Shown in pieces: positions 45,905 through 53,951 of a stretch of 64,000 nucleotides of DNA. Origin of the DNA: JAKACA01 sp049510975 (lineage in GTDB: Bacteria > Actinomycetota > Acidimicrobiia > Acidimicrobiales > Bog-793); contig JBEKYM010000003.1 of assembly GCA_049510975.1 (NCBI GenBank), positions 1-64,000 of the forward strand, read 5' to 3'. Numbering within the stretch: position 1 is the stretch's first letter; each line of letters starts with the position of its first letter. A program made the position numbers and the translations under genes. The notes beneath the pieces were generated by a model. It was not told the DNA's origin, searched no databases, and was given only the letters and a program-made list of their open reading frames with translations.

Positions 45905-46662
45905 GCCGAGTGCTCCCAGGCGGCCGCCGCCGGCTCGTCCACGGCCGGCGGAGGCAGGACGACTGCCGCTGCCGTGTCACCCTCGTCCGGGGCCGGCTCT
46001 CCCGTCTCGGGCCGCCGGCCTGGGAACAGGCGCTCCCGCAGCCGCCGGCGTGCCCGGTGCAGGCGCACCTTGGCGGCCGTCTGGCTGATGCCCAGCTCCT
46101 TGGCGATGTCGCGATGCGACATGTCGTAGACGTCGCGCAACACGACCACGAGCCGCAGCGGATCGGGCAGCTCACCCAACGCCGCCACGAGACGCTCACG
46201 GTCGTCCGCCGTGCTGGCGGCCGACTCGGGGTTGCCCTCGGCCCCCTGCTCGATCAGCTGGGCGGCGTCGCCGAAGTCGTCGAGCTGGTCACAGGAGGCC
46301 TTCTGGCGGCGGCTGAGCAGCGACATGGCGCAGTTCACCGTGATGCGGTGCAACCACGTCGAGAAACCCGCCTCCCCCCGGAACCGCCTCAGCCCCCTGA
46401 AGGCTTTCAAATAGGCGTCCTGCATGACATCGCGGGCATCGTGCTCGTTGCCCACGAGGCGCAGGGCCAGGGCGTAACACGCCGGCGAGGTGATGCGAAC
46501 GAGCTCCTCGAAGGCGGCTGTGTCGCCAGCACGAGCGCGCTCGACGAGGGCCTCGGTGTGTTCGGCCGGCGCCGGCCGCCCGCGATCCGGGTGATCGAGG
46601 TCGGTCCATGGAGCCTCGACACGCTGCGCGTCGAGGGCTCGGAGGGCGCTCACGGACACCAC
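45901..46662 (-). CDS. ECF-type RNA polymerase sigma factor
   Basis: 253 aa. Region 2 (about 45-115) shows AFEELVRITSPACYALALR, DARDVMQDAYLKAFRGL and GFSTWLHRITVNCAMSLLSRR; region 4 (about 155-205) shows LPDPLRLVVVLRDVYDMSHRDIA and the recognition helix SQTAAKVRLHRARRRLRE. This is a SigE/RpoE-like ECF. Several GTGs at the N-terminus (46662, 46659, 46653) could start it. It ends 4 nt into its anti-sigma and lies 16 nt after rpmG. An acidic, Pro-rich tail of 40 residues follows region 4. Confidence 0.92.
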   Translation of the reverse strand: MVSVSALRALDAQRVEAPWTDLDHPDRGRPAPAEHTEALVERARAGDTAAFEELVRITSPACYALALRLVGNEHDARDVMQDAYLKAFRGLRRFRGEAGFSTWLHRITVNCAMSLLSRRQKASCDQLDDFGDAAQLIEQGAEGNPESAASTADDRERLVAALGELPDPLRLVVVLRDVYDMSHRDIAKELGISQTAAKVRLHRARRRLRERLFPGRRPETGEPAPDEGDTAAAVVLPPPAVDEPAAAAWEHSA

Positions 46663-46678
46663 CCGCAGGCGCTGATGC

Positions 46679-46843
46679 TCAGCGAGTCTCTTTGTGGAGG
46701 GTGTGCTGCCGCTCCCAGCGGCAGTACTTCTTCATCTCGATCCGCTCCCGGTCGTTCTGCTTGTTCTTCGTCGTGATGTAGTTGCGCCGCTTGCAGACCT
46801 CACAGGCGAGCGTCACCTGCACGCGCTTCTCATTTTTTGCCAT
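46679..46843 (-). CDS. rpmG: 50S ribosomal protein bL33 with incomplete zinc ribbon
   Basis: 54 aa from ATG 46843, TGA at 46681-46679. Starts MAKNEKRVQVTLACEVCK, core RRNYITTKNKQND, end KKYCRWERQHTLHKETR. The zinc form has CxxC twice; here the second pair reads C-R-W-E, so one ligand is replaced by Glu. Gene order tRNA-Met, rpmG, secE, nusG is the common actinobacterial one, here interrupted by the sigma pair. Confidence 0.93.
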   Translation of the reverse strand: MAKNEKRVQVTLACEVCKRRNYITTKNKQNDRERIEMKKYCRWERQHTLHKETR

Positions 46844-46889
46844 CTGTCTCGATCCTTCGGTCGCTGCGCATCGGGAGTACTGCGTGTTG

Positions 46890-46963
46890 TAGCGGCGGCG
46901 GGACTCGAACCCGCGACCCCACGATTATGAGCCGTGTGCTCTTACCAGCTGAGCTACGCCGCC
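46890..46963 (-). tRNA. metT: tRNA-Met, elongator (anticodon CAT)
   Basis: 74 nt. Acceptor GGCGGCG with CGCCGCT (G1-U72), discriminator A; anticodon loop CTCATAA; T arm GCGGGTTCGAGTCCCGC. No GGG/CCC pairs in the anticodon stem, so it is not the initiator. CCA not encoded. Confidence 0.93.
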
Positions 46964-46988
46964 CTGAAGCCCTGGTGAGGCTCGAGGG

Positions 46989-47061
46989 AGCCCCCTGTCG
47001 GAATCGAACCGACGACACCAGCCTTACCATGGCTGTGCTCTGCCGACTGAGCTAAGGGGGC
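46989..47061 (-). tRNA. thrT: tRNA-Thr (anticodon GGT)
   Basis: 73 nt. Acceptor GCCCCCT with AGGGGGC, discriminator T; anticodon stem CAGCC/GGCTG around ATGGTAA; T arm GTCGGTTCGATTCCGAC. CCA not encoded. It heads the tRNA-Thr, tRNA-Met, rpmG group, 25 nt apart. Confidence 0.95.
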
Positions 47062-47135
47062 GACATCACCCAGCGGGCATGTACGCGCCGAGATCATACC
47101 GGTTCCACCACCGGCTATCACTACGATCGGCCGCC

Positions 47136-47621
47136 ATGCTCTTGCGTCGGGCGCTCGAGATCGACTCGGAGTCGATCCGCCTCATCTACAACACCGAGGT
47201 GTTGACCTCGACCGCCACGCTCGACCTCGTGCCCCGCAGCCCGAGCGACCAGGAGACGTGGATGGCGGGCCATTCCGGCGTCTACCCCGTGCTCGTGGCC
47301 GAGGCAGACGGGGTCGTCGCAGGGTTCGCCTCGCTGTCGGCCTACCGCCCTCGACCCGGGTACGCCACCGCCGTGGAGGACTCCGTCTACGTCGCCGAGG
47401 GCTATCGCGGCCGAGGCGTGGGGCGCCTGCTGTTGACCGGGGCCGTCGAAGCGGCCGTCTCCCACGGATTCCACTCCGTCATCGGTCGGATCATCACCGA
47501 GCAGCAGGCCTCCATCGCCTTGCACAAGGCCTGCGGTTTCGAGATCATCGGCATCGAGCGCGAAGTCGGGCGCAAGTTCGGGCGCTGGCTGGACGTCGCC
47601 CTCGCCCAACGCATGCTCTAA
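47136..47621 (+). CDS. GNAT-family N-acetyltransferase
   Basis: 161 aa from ATG 47136. Fits the phosphinothricin/methionine-sulfone acetyltransferase group: RRALEIDSESIRLIYNTEV at the start, GVYPVLVAEADGVVAGFASL, the acetyl-CoA loop YRGRGVGRLLLTGAVEAA (about 88-105), and GRIITEQQASIALHKACGFEIIGI. Probably acetylates an amino acid analogue or similar small amine; substrate unknown. First plus-strand gene, divergent from the tRNA-Thr operon. Confidence 0.88.
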   Translation: MLLRRALEIDSESIRLIYNTEVLTSTATLDLVPRSPSDQETWMAGHSGVYPVLVAEADGVVAGFASLSAYRPRPGYATAVEDSVYVAEGYRGRGVGRLLLTGAVEAAVSHGFHSVIGRIITEQQASIALHKACGFEIIGIEREVGRKFGRWLDVALAQRML

Positions 47622-47645
47622 CCCTGCCCGCCGCCTCGGGCAGCG

Positions 47646-47838
47646 CCAGCGCCCCGTGGCCCAGCTGGGCGCCACGACCTCAGGCGGAGGGCGCCTCGCC
47701 GGCCAGCGCCCCGTGGCCCAGCTGGGCGCCACGACCTCAGGCGGAGGGCGCCTCGGCCAGCGCCGGCGCCCCGTGGCCACGCTGGGCGTACGGACCTCAG
47801 GCGGGCTGCGTCTCGCCGGCCGGCGCCCCGTGGCGCCC
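47646..47838. repeat. Tandem 57-bp repeats between convergent genes
   Basis: Two nearly identical 57-nt units (from 47646 and 47703), a third diverged unit (from 47757) and a partial fourth (from 47820), each beginning CCAGCGCCCCGTGG. Each intact unit has the hairpin GTGGCCCAGCTGGGCGCCAC. The array lies between the GNAT stop and the oppositely directed crotonase gene, whose last codons are inside unit 3. It may act as a two-way terminator. Confidence 0.75.
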
Positions 47839-48582
47839 GGCGCCGGCGGAGAAGCGGGCGGCGCCCGCCAGCGCCCCGCCGAGCACGGGAATACCGTGGC
47901 CGACTTCGTTCACGAGCGCTTCGGCCTCCCCCAGGCCCTCCTGCTCGAGCACGCTGAGCCGGTCGGAGCGAAGGCAGTCCTGGGGGAGGGCGGCGAGCTC
48001 GCCCGCCAGCTGCTGAGCTGCGGCCAGCGCCTCGCCGGCGGGAACCAGTCGGTTGGCGAGTCCGATGGCGAGTGCTTCGGCGCCGCCGACGGCCCGGCCG
48101 GTGAGAATGAGGTCGAGCGCCCGGCTCGTGCCGATCAGCCTCGGGAGGCGGACCGTGCCGCCGTCGACGAGGGGAACGCCCCATCGGCGGCAGAACACGC
48201 CGAACACGGCCGTCTCGTCCGCCACGCGCAGGTCGCACCAGAGGGCGAGCTCGAGCCCGCCGGCAACAGCGTGGCCCGAAACGGCGGCAATCACCGGCTT
48301 GGACAGGCGCAGGCGCGTCGGGCCCATCGGCCCGTCGCCGGTCGTGTCCACCCGGTTCCCCGAGCCGGCGGCGATGGCCTTCAAGTCGGCGCCGGCGCAG
48401 AACGTCCCGCCTGCCCCGCTCAATACGGCCACGCAGAGCTCGGGCGACTCGTCGAAGTGGCGGAACGCCGAAGCCAGGGCGTCGGCGGTCGGCCGGTCGA
48501 CGGCGTTTCGCACTTCCGGCCGGTCGATGACGACCGTCAGTACCGGACCGTCGCTCGTCACTCGCACTGCATCGGCGTTCAC
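47797..48582 (-). CDS. Enoyl-CoA hydratase/isomerase (crotonase) family protein
   Basis: 261 aa from GTG 48582 (GGGAG 5 nt upstream; ATG 48594 is the alternative). The oxyanion-hole segments GGTFCAGADLKAI (about 62-74) and VSGHAVAGGLELALWCDLRVA are present. The catalytic Glu positions read CRRWGVPLVDGG, so the first Glu of true hydratases is not obvious, leaving isomerase or other crotonase chemistry possible. The C-terminal coding sequence runs into the tandem repeats. Confidence 0.88.
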   Translation of the reverse strand: MNADAVRVTSDGPVLTVVIDRPEVRNAVDRPTADALASAFRHFDESPELCVAVLSGAGGTFCAGADLKAIAAGSGNRVDTTGDGPMGPTRLRLSKPVIAAVSGHAVAGGLELALWCDLRVADETAVFGVFCRRWGVPLVDGGTVRLPRLIGTSRALDLILTGRAVGGAEALAIGLANRLVPAGEALAAAQQLAGELAALPQDCLRSDRLSVLEQEGLGEAEALVNEVGHGIPVLGGALAGAARFSAGAGRHGAPAGETQPA

Positions 48583-48664
48583 GATCGCTCCCATCTCGAG
48601 GAACCGTCCATCCTTTGGACTGCGACAGCGTGCCGCGTCGGGGCGCCCAAGGGGCGCGCCCGCC

Positions 48665-50359
48665 TCACGAGGCTGGGCCGGGCACCGCTCCGGCTGCGGA
48701 CCCGGATCGCCGCTGCACGACGAGCTGCCGTAACCGGGGCGCAAACGACAGGGCGGCCACAGCCGCGAGCACCGCCAGCGCTGCGAGCACGACGAGCGGG
48801 CCGGACCGCTGCAAGTGGCTCACGAGCATTCGCCCACCGGGCAGTCCGAGGAAGGACATCACCGAGGACAGCACGACGAGCAGCATGCGAATGCGGCGTT
48901 CGGCGATCGGGGCGAGCAGGACGATGCCCCACACGAGGTACCAGGGCTGTACGACCGGGCCGAGAACAACGACGGCGAGCAGCGTCAGACCGATCGCCCG
49001 CAGACTGGCGACACCGCCGTCCGAGCGAAGGAGCAAAACGATGGCGATGATGCCGGCGGCCGTGAGGCCGAGGCCTCGGAAGACGTCGACGATGATCCCT
49101 GAGTGCTCGCCGAGGCCGACGCCGTTGACGATGCGGGCAACGAGCCCGCCGATGCCCGTCGCCGGGTCCATCCATGAGTTCAAGCTCCCCGGGTTGAACA
49201 GCAGGCCGACGACCCATCGCCACCCGAGGCCGACCGCATAGGTGACTCCGACCATCGTGACGCTGCAAACGGCGAGAGCCTTCGCCACCGTCGGGACGCG
49301 CGCCCTCCACTCGACCCCGATCCCCGCCCAGTCCCAGCCGATGTAGATCACGCCCGCCAAGGCGGGGGCCTTCACGAGCCCGGCCAGGGTGCACAGCACG
49401 ATCCCGATGATGGGATGGCGCTCGCGAGCCAGCGACAGGCCGGCCACGAGCAGACCCATCATCAGGGCGTCGTTGTGCTCGCCGGCGACGAGGTGGAAGA
49501 GCACGAGCGGGTTGAGGGCGACGAGCACGAAGGCCTTGGCCGGGTCCCGGCCGTAACTGCGGGCGAGCCGAGGAATGAAGATACCGAGGAGCACGACGCC
49601 GAAGACGGCGAGCAACCGGAAGCCGAGGAGCGCCGCCAGTTCGTTGTGATGGACGACGGTGACGATGAGGCCGGCGAGCCCGAGGAACACCGGTCCGTAC
49701 GGCGAGGTGGTGTTTGCCCAGAGTTTGTCGACCAGATCGGCGTAGACGTTGCCGCCCGTGCCGAGAATCGAGGGCGGGTAGATGTAGGGGTTGATCCCCC
49801 GCGACACCTCCTCGCCCTGACCGACGTAGCTGAAGGCGTCGTGGCTGAACAGCGGCGCCACGACGAGCAACGGCAACAGCCATGCGGCGAACAAGGGGAT
49901 GAAATGCCTCACGGGGATGCCTGGATGCAGACGCGTCAGACGGGTGACGGCCAGCCAGGCGCGGATCATGAGGAACATGCCGGCGTAGACGGCCACGACG
50001 CCGAAGAGCACGTTGCCCCTCGGCGTGCCGGTTCCGAAATACCACAGGCGCACGCCGACCTGGAGCGCCGGATCGCCCACCGTCTTCAACGTGGCGTGGT
50101 TCAACGTGAAGGGCGAAGTCGGTTGAGAAGCGCCCCAGAGGACGAGCAGCGAACCGACCGCCCCGATCAAGCCGGTCCAGAACAACGAGCGGGCGACCTG
50201 TGTCTCCCCCTCCACGTACGGCTCGGGCTCCGGCTCGGGCATCCGCAGCCAGCCGACCGCGTGCCAACCTCGCCGGAGGAACGCCAGGGCCCGGTCCCCG
50301 AACGCGTGTCCGCGACCCTCCGAGGGTGCGTCGCCGCTCAGGCGTTCCGAGGTCCTCAT
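48665..50359 (-). CDS. MptA/MptB-like polyprenol-phosphate-sugar glycosyltransferase (GT-C membrane protein)
   Basis: 564 aa from ATG 50359 with AGGA 4 nt upstream. About 12 hydrophobic segments. The first large loop carries SHDAFSYVGQGEEVSRGINPY, with the Asp and Tyr-x-x-Gln-Gly pattern of the actinobacterial alpha-1,6-mannosyltransferases that elongate lipomannan using polyprenol-phosphate-mannose. FHLVAGEHNDALMMGLLVAG is a second family motif. It is divergent from the YfhO-like gene, 179 nt apart. Which glycan it builds is not evident; family level is fairly sure. Confidence 0.78.
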   Translation of the reverse strand: MRTSERLSGDAPSEGRGHAFGDRALAFLRRGWHAVGWLRMPEPEPEPYVEGETQVARSLFWTGLIGAVGSLLVLWGASQPTSPFTLNHATLKTVGDPALQVGVRLWYFGTGTPRGNVLFGVVAVYAGMFLMIRAWLAVTRLTRLHPGIPVRHFIPLFAAWLLPLLVVAPLFSHDAFSYVGQGEEVSRGINPYIYPPSILGTGGNVYADLVDKLWANTTSPYGPVFLGLAGLIVTVVHHNELAALLGFRLLAVFGVVLLGIFIPRLARSYGRDPAKAFVLVALNPLVLFHLVAGEHNDALMMGLLVAGLSLARERHPIIGIVLCTLAGLVKAPALAGVIYIGWDWAGIGVEWRARVPTVAKALAVCSVTMVGVTYAVGLGWRWVVGLLFNPGSLNSWMDPATGIGGLVARIVNGVGLGEHSGIIVDVFRGLGLTAAGIIAIVLLLRSDGGVASLRAIGLTLLAVVVLGPVVQPWYLVWGIVLLAPIAERRIRMLLVVLSSVMSFLGLPGGRMLVSHLQRSGPLVVLAALAVLAAVAALSFAPRLRQLVVQRRSGSAAGAVPGPAS

Positions 50360-50538
50360 TTCGTCCTGTCGCGTTCCGATGTGCGGCGTCGCCGACCGAC
50401 GATGAGCCGGGTGGACCCGGCCGCTCATCCCTCGCGCGAACGCCACGGAGAGCCCGGGCGGCTCCAGCGGTTGTGTGTCGAAATCGTATCAGCGCGCCCC
50501 TTCCGGCCGCCTGGCGGGTTCGGGCCTTACGATCTGCC

Positions 50539-53205
50539 GTGCCCACGACCGAGAATCTGCCGATTCCGGGGTGGAACCGGGCAGATTCTCTCGCAGCCGC
50601 CGTGCTCGTCGCGAGCCCGACGGTCGTGCTCGTGGCGGCCGCCGCCGCCGGCTACCCGCTCATTACGGGCGACGACCTCGTCCAGAACGCTCCCCTCGAG
50701 GAGCTCACCGGACAGGTGTTGCGGCACGGGCACCTTCCCCTCTACGACGCCTTCCTCTGGTCGGGCACGCCGCTCCTCGGCGGCACGAATGCGCATGCGC
50801 TACTTCCCATCACGTGGCTCTTCGCCATCCTGCCGCCGCTGGCGGCCTGGGTGGTCGGCGAGATCCTCGTTCTGGCGGCCGCTGCGATCGGTACCCAGCT
50901 GTTCCTGCGCCGGACCGGCTGCTCGTCGATGGCCGCTGCGCTCGGGGGAGCTTGCTTCGGGCTGGGGGGTTTCGTCAGCTCGCAGATCGTCCACATCGAC
51001 TTCGCGGCGGCGGCCGCCGCGCTCCCCTGGATGCTCGTCGCCGTCGACGGGCTGGCGACGAGGGCCGCCGGCTCCCGCCGGCTGCATTGCTTGTTGCTGG
51101 CCGCCTGCGCTGCATGGATCTGCCTGTGTGGCAGCCCGGACATCATCGTCGACACGGCCGTCATCGCCGGCTCGTACCTCCTCCACCTCCTGCTGCAGCC
51201 GTGCGAGCCGGGGCGCCGCGCCATGGGCCGGCTGCGGCTGATGTGGTGGTCGATCGGCGGCGCCATCGCCGGCGTGGCGGTCGGAGCGTTGCAGTGGTGG
51301 CCCTCGGCCGACTTCGTCGCCGCCTCCGAGCGCGCCCATCCCAGTTTTGCCTTCATCTCCGGCGGATCGTTGAACTGGGCGAACTTCCTCGAGCTGCTCG
51401 TGCCTCACGTGCTCGGTGGCGGAGTCATCGGCTCCAGGGCCTTCGGCGGCTCCTTCCCGCTCGCCGAGGTCGACGCCTACCCGGGCGTGCTTGCCCTCGT
51501 CGCCGTCTTCGTCATGCTCGTGTCCTGGCGCCAGCAGGGTGCCTGGCGCTGGCGCGTCTGGCTCGTCGTCGTGGCGGTCGCCCTGCTGCTCGTCTCCGGC
51601 GACCACACTCCCCTCGAGCACGTGATCGCTTCCTTGCCCGTCGTGGGCGATCAGCGGTTGCCGAGCCGGGCGCTCATCGGTTTCGCCCTGGCCGCATCAC
51701 TGCTGGGCGGCTACTTCATCGACTCGCTCCTCCGGCTGCACCCGTCGAGCCGTCAGGTCGCCGCCGGCCTGGTGCCCCTCGCCGGCATCGTCGCGGTCGT
51801 GGTCGCAACCGTCGTCACGGGCAAGCCGGCGGGCGGCGCTCTCGTCGCCCACGCCGGCACCGGCTGGACGCTCGCCGGCGACCTCCCTGTCCTGCTGATC
51901 AGCGTTCTTTTGGCGGGGGCGGCTGCCGCCTTCCTGCTCTTCGGCGCCTCACTGGTCGGACGCCGGCGAAGCGTCCTCGTCGCCGCTCTCGTCGTCGTCG
52001 ACCTGCTCTTGTTCGACGTGAATCAGTCGTCCCTCGCTCCTGCGTACGCCTCGGAGCTCTCCCCGACCGAGGCGGCCTCCGTCACCGCCCTCACCGGAGC
52101 CGGCGGGCGCTACCTCGTCGACGACCCCCGCCTCAGCGACGGTCTCGCCCTCGACCATCTCGGCGCTCCCGACCTCGGTGTCGTCGACCAGCTGAGCGAT
52201 GCCGGCGGCTACGGCTCCCTCACCTGGGGTCCCTATGCGAATGCCACCGGAACTCACAACCAGGACGCCGTCACGGCCGCCGCCCTCGCCGACGGCACGA
52301 TGGCCTCGCTCGGAGTCCGAGCCATCTTCACCCTGCCGTCCCAGCTCGTCACGACGGGAACGGCGCCGGTGAGCGCGGTGAAGGCCGGCCCCGGCGCCCG
52401 GATCGTGCGCTGGTTCGGGCAGCTCGTGCCGGTGACCGCCGTGACGCTCGCCCTCGCCGACTCATCGAGCGGTGCCGGCGCCGGCGGCGTTACACCCATC
52501 GGCCAGGTGGCTTCGACGTGCCGGCTCCTCGCCTACGGCGGACGACCAGTCACGACTGCATCGTCGGTCCTCGTCGCCGGCGGGGCGGCCGAGGTGACGC
52601 TTCACTACCCGTCCCCCGTCACCGCCGCCGGCCTCGCCTGCGGTGGGAGCGCCCTGGCCGCCGGCCTGGCGATCGCCGAACCGGTCGTGCAGCCCGCCCA
52701 CGGACCTGCCTTCAGGACGTCCGGCCCGCTGGCAGCAGCCCTGGGTGCCGGAGGGTGGGTGGAGGTGGAGGGGGTGGGGGGTTTCTCGACGCTGGTCAAC
52801 CACGCTGCGGCGGCGCCGTACCGTCTGAGCACAGCAGGCGGCTCGCTGGAAGTCCTCGCCAGCGATCCGTGGACGGGCAGCGCCACGGTGCGCGTCACCT
52901 CGCCGGCGGCCACGAGCCTCGTCCGCAGTGTCGCCGACCTGCCTGGCTGGCGGGCGACCGTTCTGCGGGCCGGTCGGCGGACGACGGTGCCGGTCGAACG
53001 GTACGGACTCGTGCTCCGGATCGACCTGCCGGCCGGGACCTCCGTCGTGACGTTCGATTACGTCGCTCCGGGGTGGCGGTCGGGTCAGCTGGCGGCGCTC
53101 GGCGGCGCCCTTGCCTGCGCCGGCCTCGTGCTCGTGCCGGTGGCCAGACGGAGAGGCCGGCGGCGGCTCAGCGCTCCCGGTGCTCCGTCCCCACCCCCGG
53201 TGTGA
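50539..53205 (+). CDS. Large YfhO/GT-C-like integral membrane protein
   Basis: 888 aa from GTG 50539. About 11-12 membrane segments up to residue 500, with the first extracytoplasmic loop containing GDDLVQNAPLEE (GT-C style Asp pair), and LWSGTPLLGG, typical of the YfhO group of putative glycosyltransferases. The second half (about 500-850) is a soluble beta-rich domain, followed by one last helix and a basic tail. There is no clear ribosome binding site; a TTACGAT box 6 nt before the GTG suggests leaderless transcription. Its last 38 nt overlap the cupin gene tail to tail. Function inferred as surface glycan assembly, with the divergent MptB-like gene. Confidence 0.7.
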   Translation: MPTTENLPIPGWNRADSLAAAVLVASPTVVLVAAAAAGYPLITGDDLVQNAPLEELTGQVLRHGHLPLYDAFLWSGTPLLGGTNAHALLPITWLFAILPPLAAWVVGEILVLAAAAIGTQLFLRRTGCSSMAAALGGACFGLGGFVSSQIVHIDFAAAAAALPWMLVAVDGLATRAAGSRRLHCLLLAACAAWICLCGSPDIIVDTAVIAGSYLLHLLLQPCEPGRRAMGRLRLMWWSIGGAIAGVAVGALQWWPSADFVAASERAHPSFAFISGGSLNWANFLELLVPHVLGGGVIGSRAFGGSFPLAEVDAYPGVLALVAVFVMLVSWRQQGAWRWRVWLVVVAVALLLVSGDHTPLEHVIASLPVVGDQRLPSRALIGFALAASLLGGYFIDSLLRLHPSSRQVAAGLVPLAGIVAVVVATVVTGKPAGGALVAHAGTGWTLAGDLPVLLISVLLAGAAAAFLLFGASLVGRRRSVLVAALVVVDLLLFDVNQSSLAPAYASELSPTEAASVTALTGAGGRYLVDDPRLSDGLALDHLGAPDLGVVDQLSDAGGYGSLTWGPYANATGTHNQDAVTAAALADGTMASLGVRAIFTLPSQLVTTGTAPVSAVKAGPGARIVRWFGQLVPVTAVTLALADSSSGAGAGGVTPIGQVASTCRLLAYGGRPVTTASSVLVAGGAAEVTLHYPSPVTAAGLACGGSALAAGLAIAEPVVQPAHGPAFRTSGPLAAALGAGGWVEVEGVGGFSTLVNHAAAAPYRLSTAGGSLEVLASDPWTGSATVRVTSPAATSLVRSVADLPGWRATVLRAGRRTTVPVERYGLVLRIDLPAGTSVVTFDYVAPGWRSGQLAALGGALACAGLVLVPVARRRGRRRLSAPGAPSPPPV

Positions 53206-53572
53206 CGAACAGCGCCGTGCCCGGCTCGACGACGTCGGCCGTGTGCCAGACGCCTTTCGGGTTGATGACTGCCTGGCCAGGGCTGAGCTCGAGCCGGTTC
53301 TCGCCGCCGGGAAGGTCCTGGATGAGGATGCTGCGGCCGGCGAGCTGGACGACGAGCTCGTCGCCGGCAGGGTGACGCTCCCACTGCGTCCACGTCTCTG
53401 CCTGCGGGCTCATCGTGACGAGGCGGCCGTCGGGACCGTCGCCGGCGGTCGCCGTCTCGTAGCCGGACAGGTACGCCTCCGTCCACTCAAAACCCGGCAG
53501 CTCCCTCGCCACCGACCCCAACCCGAGGTGCACGAACGTGGACGAGAGATCGAAGACCTGAGGTGTCGTCAC
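53168..53572 (-). CDS. Cupin-domain protein
   Basis: 134 aa from GTG 53572, with a perfect GGAGG 5 nt upstream. Cupin motifs: WERHPAGDELVVQLAGRS (metal-binding His and Glu) and INPKGVWHTADVVEPG (second His). Small one-domain cupin, probably metal-binding; no substrate suggested. It overlaps the membrane-protein gene by 38 nt on the other strand and follows tRNA-Tyr. Confidence 0.85.
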   Translation of the reverse strand: MTTPQVFDLSSTFVHLGLGSVARELPGFEWTEAYLSGYETATAGDGPDGRLVTMSPQAETWTQWERHPAGDELVVQLAGRSILIQDLPGGENRLELSPGQAVINPKGVWHTADVVEPGTALFVTPGVGTEHRER

Positions 53573-53610
53573 GTGGTCCTCCGATCGTCGGGCGCGACAG
53601 AAGCTTGCGG

Positions 53611-53692
53611 TGGGCCGGGAAGGATTCGAACCTTCGAAGGCTGTGCCGACAGATTTACAGTCTGCTCCCTTTGGCCACTTGGGTACCGACCC
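53611..53692 (-). tRNA. tyrT: tRNA-Tyr (anticodon GTA)
   Basis: 82 nt, class II with long variable arm. Acceptor GGGTCGG with CCGGCCC, discriminator A; anticodon stem/loop CAGACTGTAAATCTG; T arm AAGGTTCGAATCCTT. CCA not encoded (CCG follows). Confidence 0.95.
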
Positions 53693-53750
53693 GCGGCCTG
53701 ACACCATAATCGACCTCCGCAGGGGGGTGATCGCTCCGGCGGATTGGGGG

Positions 53751-53893
53751 CTGTGCGGTCACGCTGTGCACACGGTCCGGGCCGGCGCCGGCGGCCGGCG
53801 GTGCGCCATGCCAACCGTGTGCACGAAGTGACCGGACAGGGGGTTGTGCGGTCACTCTGTGCACACGGTCCGGGCCGGCGCCGGCGGCCGGCG
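53751..53893. repeat. Inverted and direct repeats, TGTGCACA family, copy 3
   Basis: Three 22-nt arms: 53756-53777, 53813-53834 (opposite orientation) and 53849-53870. The arm at 53849 matches the reverse complement of the copy 1 left arm except at its last base. Around the first and third arms, two 50-nt direct repeats (53751-53800, 53844-53893) differ at only 2 positions and include GCCGGCGCCGGCGGCCGGCG. It lies between tRNA-Tyr and yajQ. Confidence 0.8.
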
Positions 53894-53951
53894 TCTCGCC
53901 GGCCCGCATGGGGCCCGCAGGAACGGGGGCCGGCTGCGGTAGCTTGCTCGC

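Noticed and set aside
46890..46963. Initiator tRNA or tRNA-Ile2 for the CAT anticodon gene
   Set aside because: It has no C1-A72 mismatch or GGG/CCC anticodon-stem pairs; its acceptor and arms match actinobacterial elongator tRNA-Met. Ile2 cannot be fully excluded by eye but fits less well.
53611..53900. Prophage or island attachment site at tRNA-Tyr
   Set aside because: The nearby direct repeats do not match the tRNA 3' end, and no integrase or phage gene is present.
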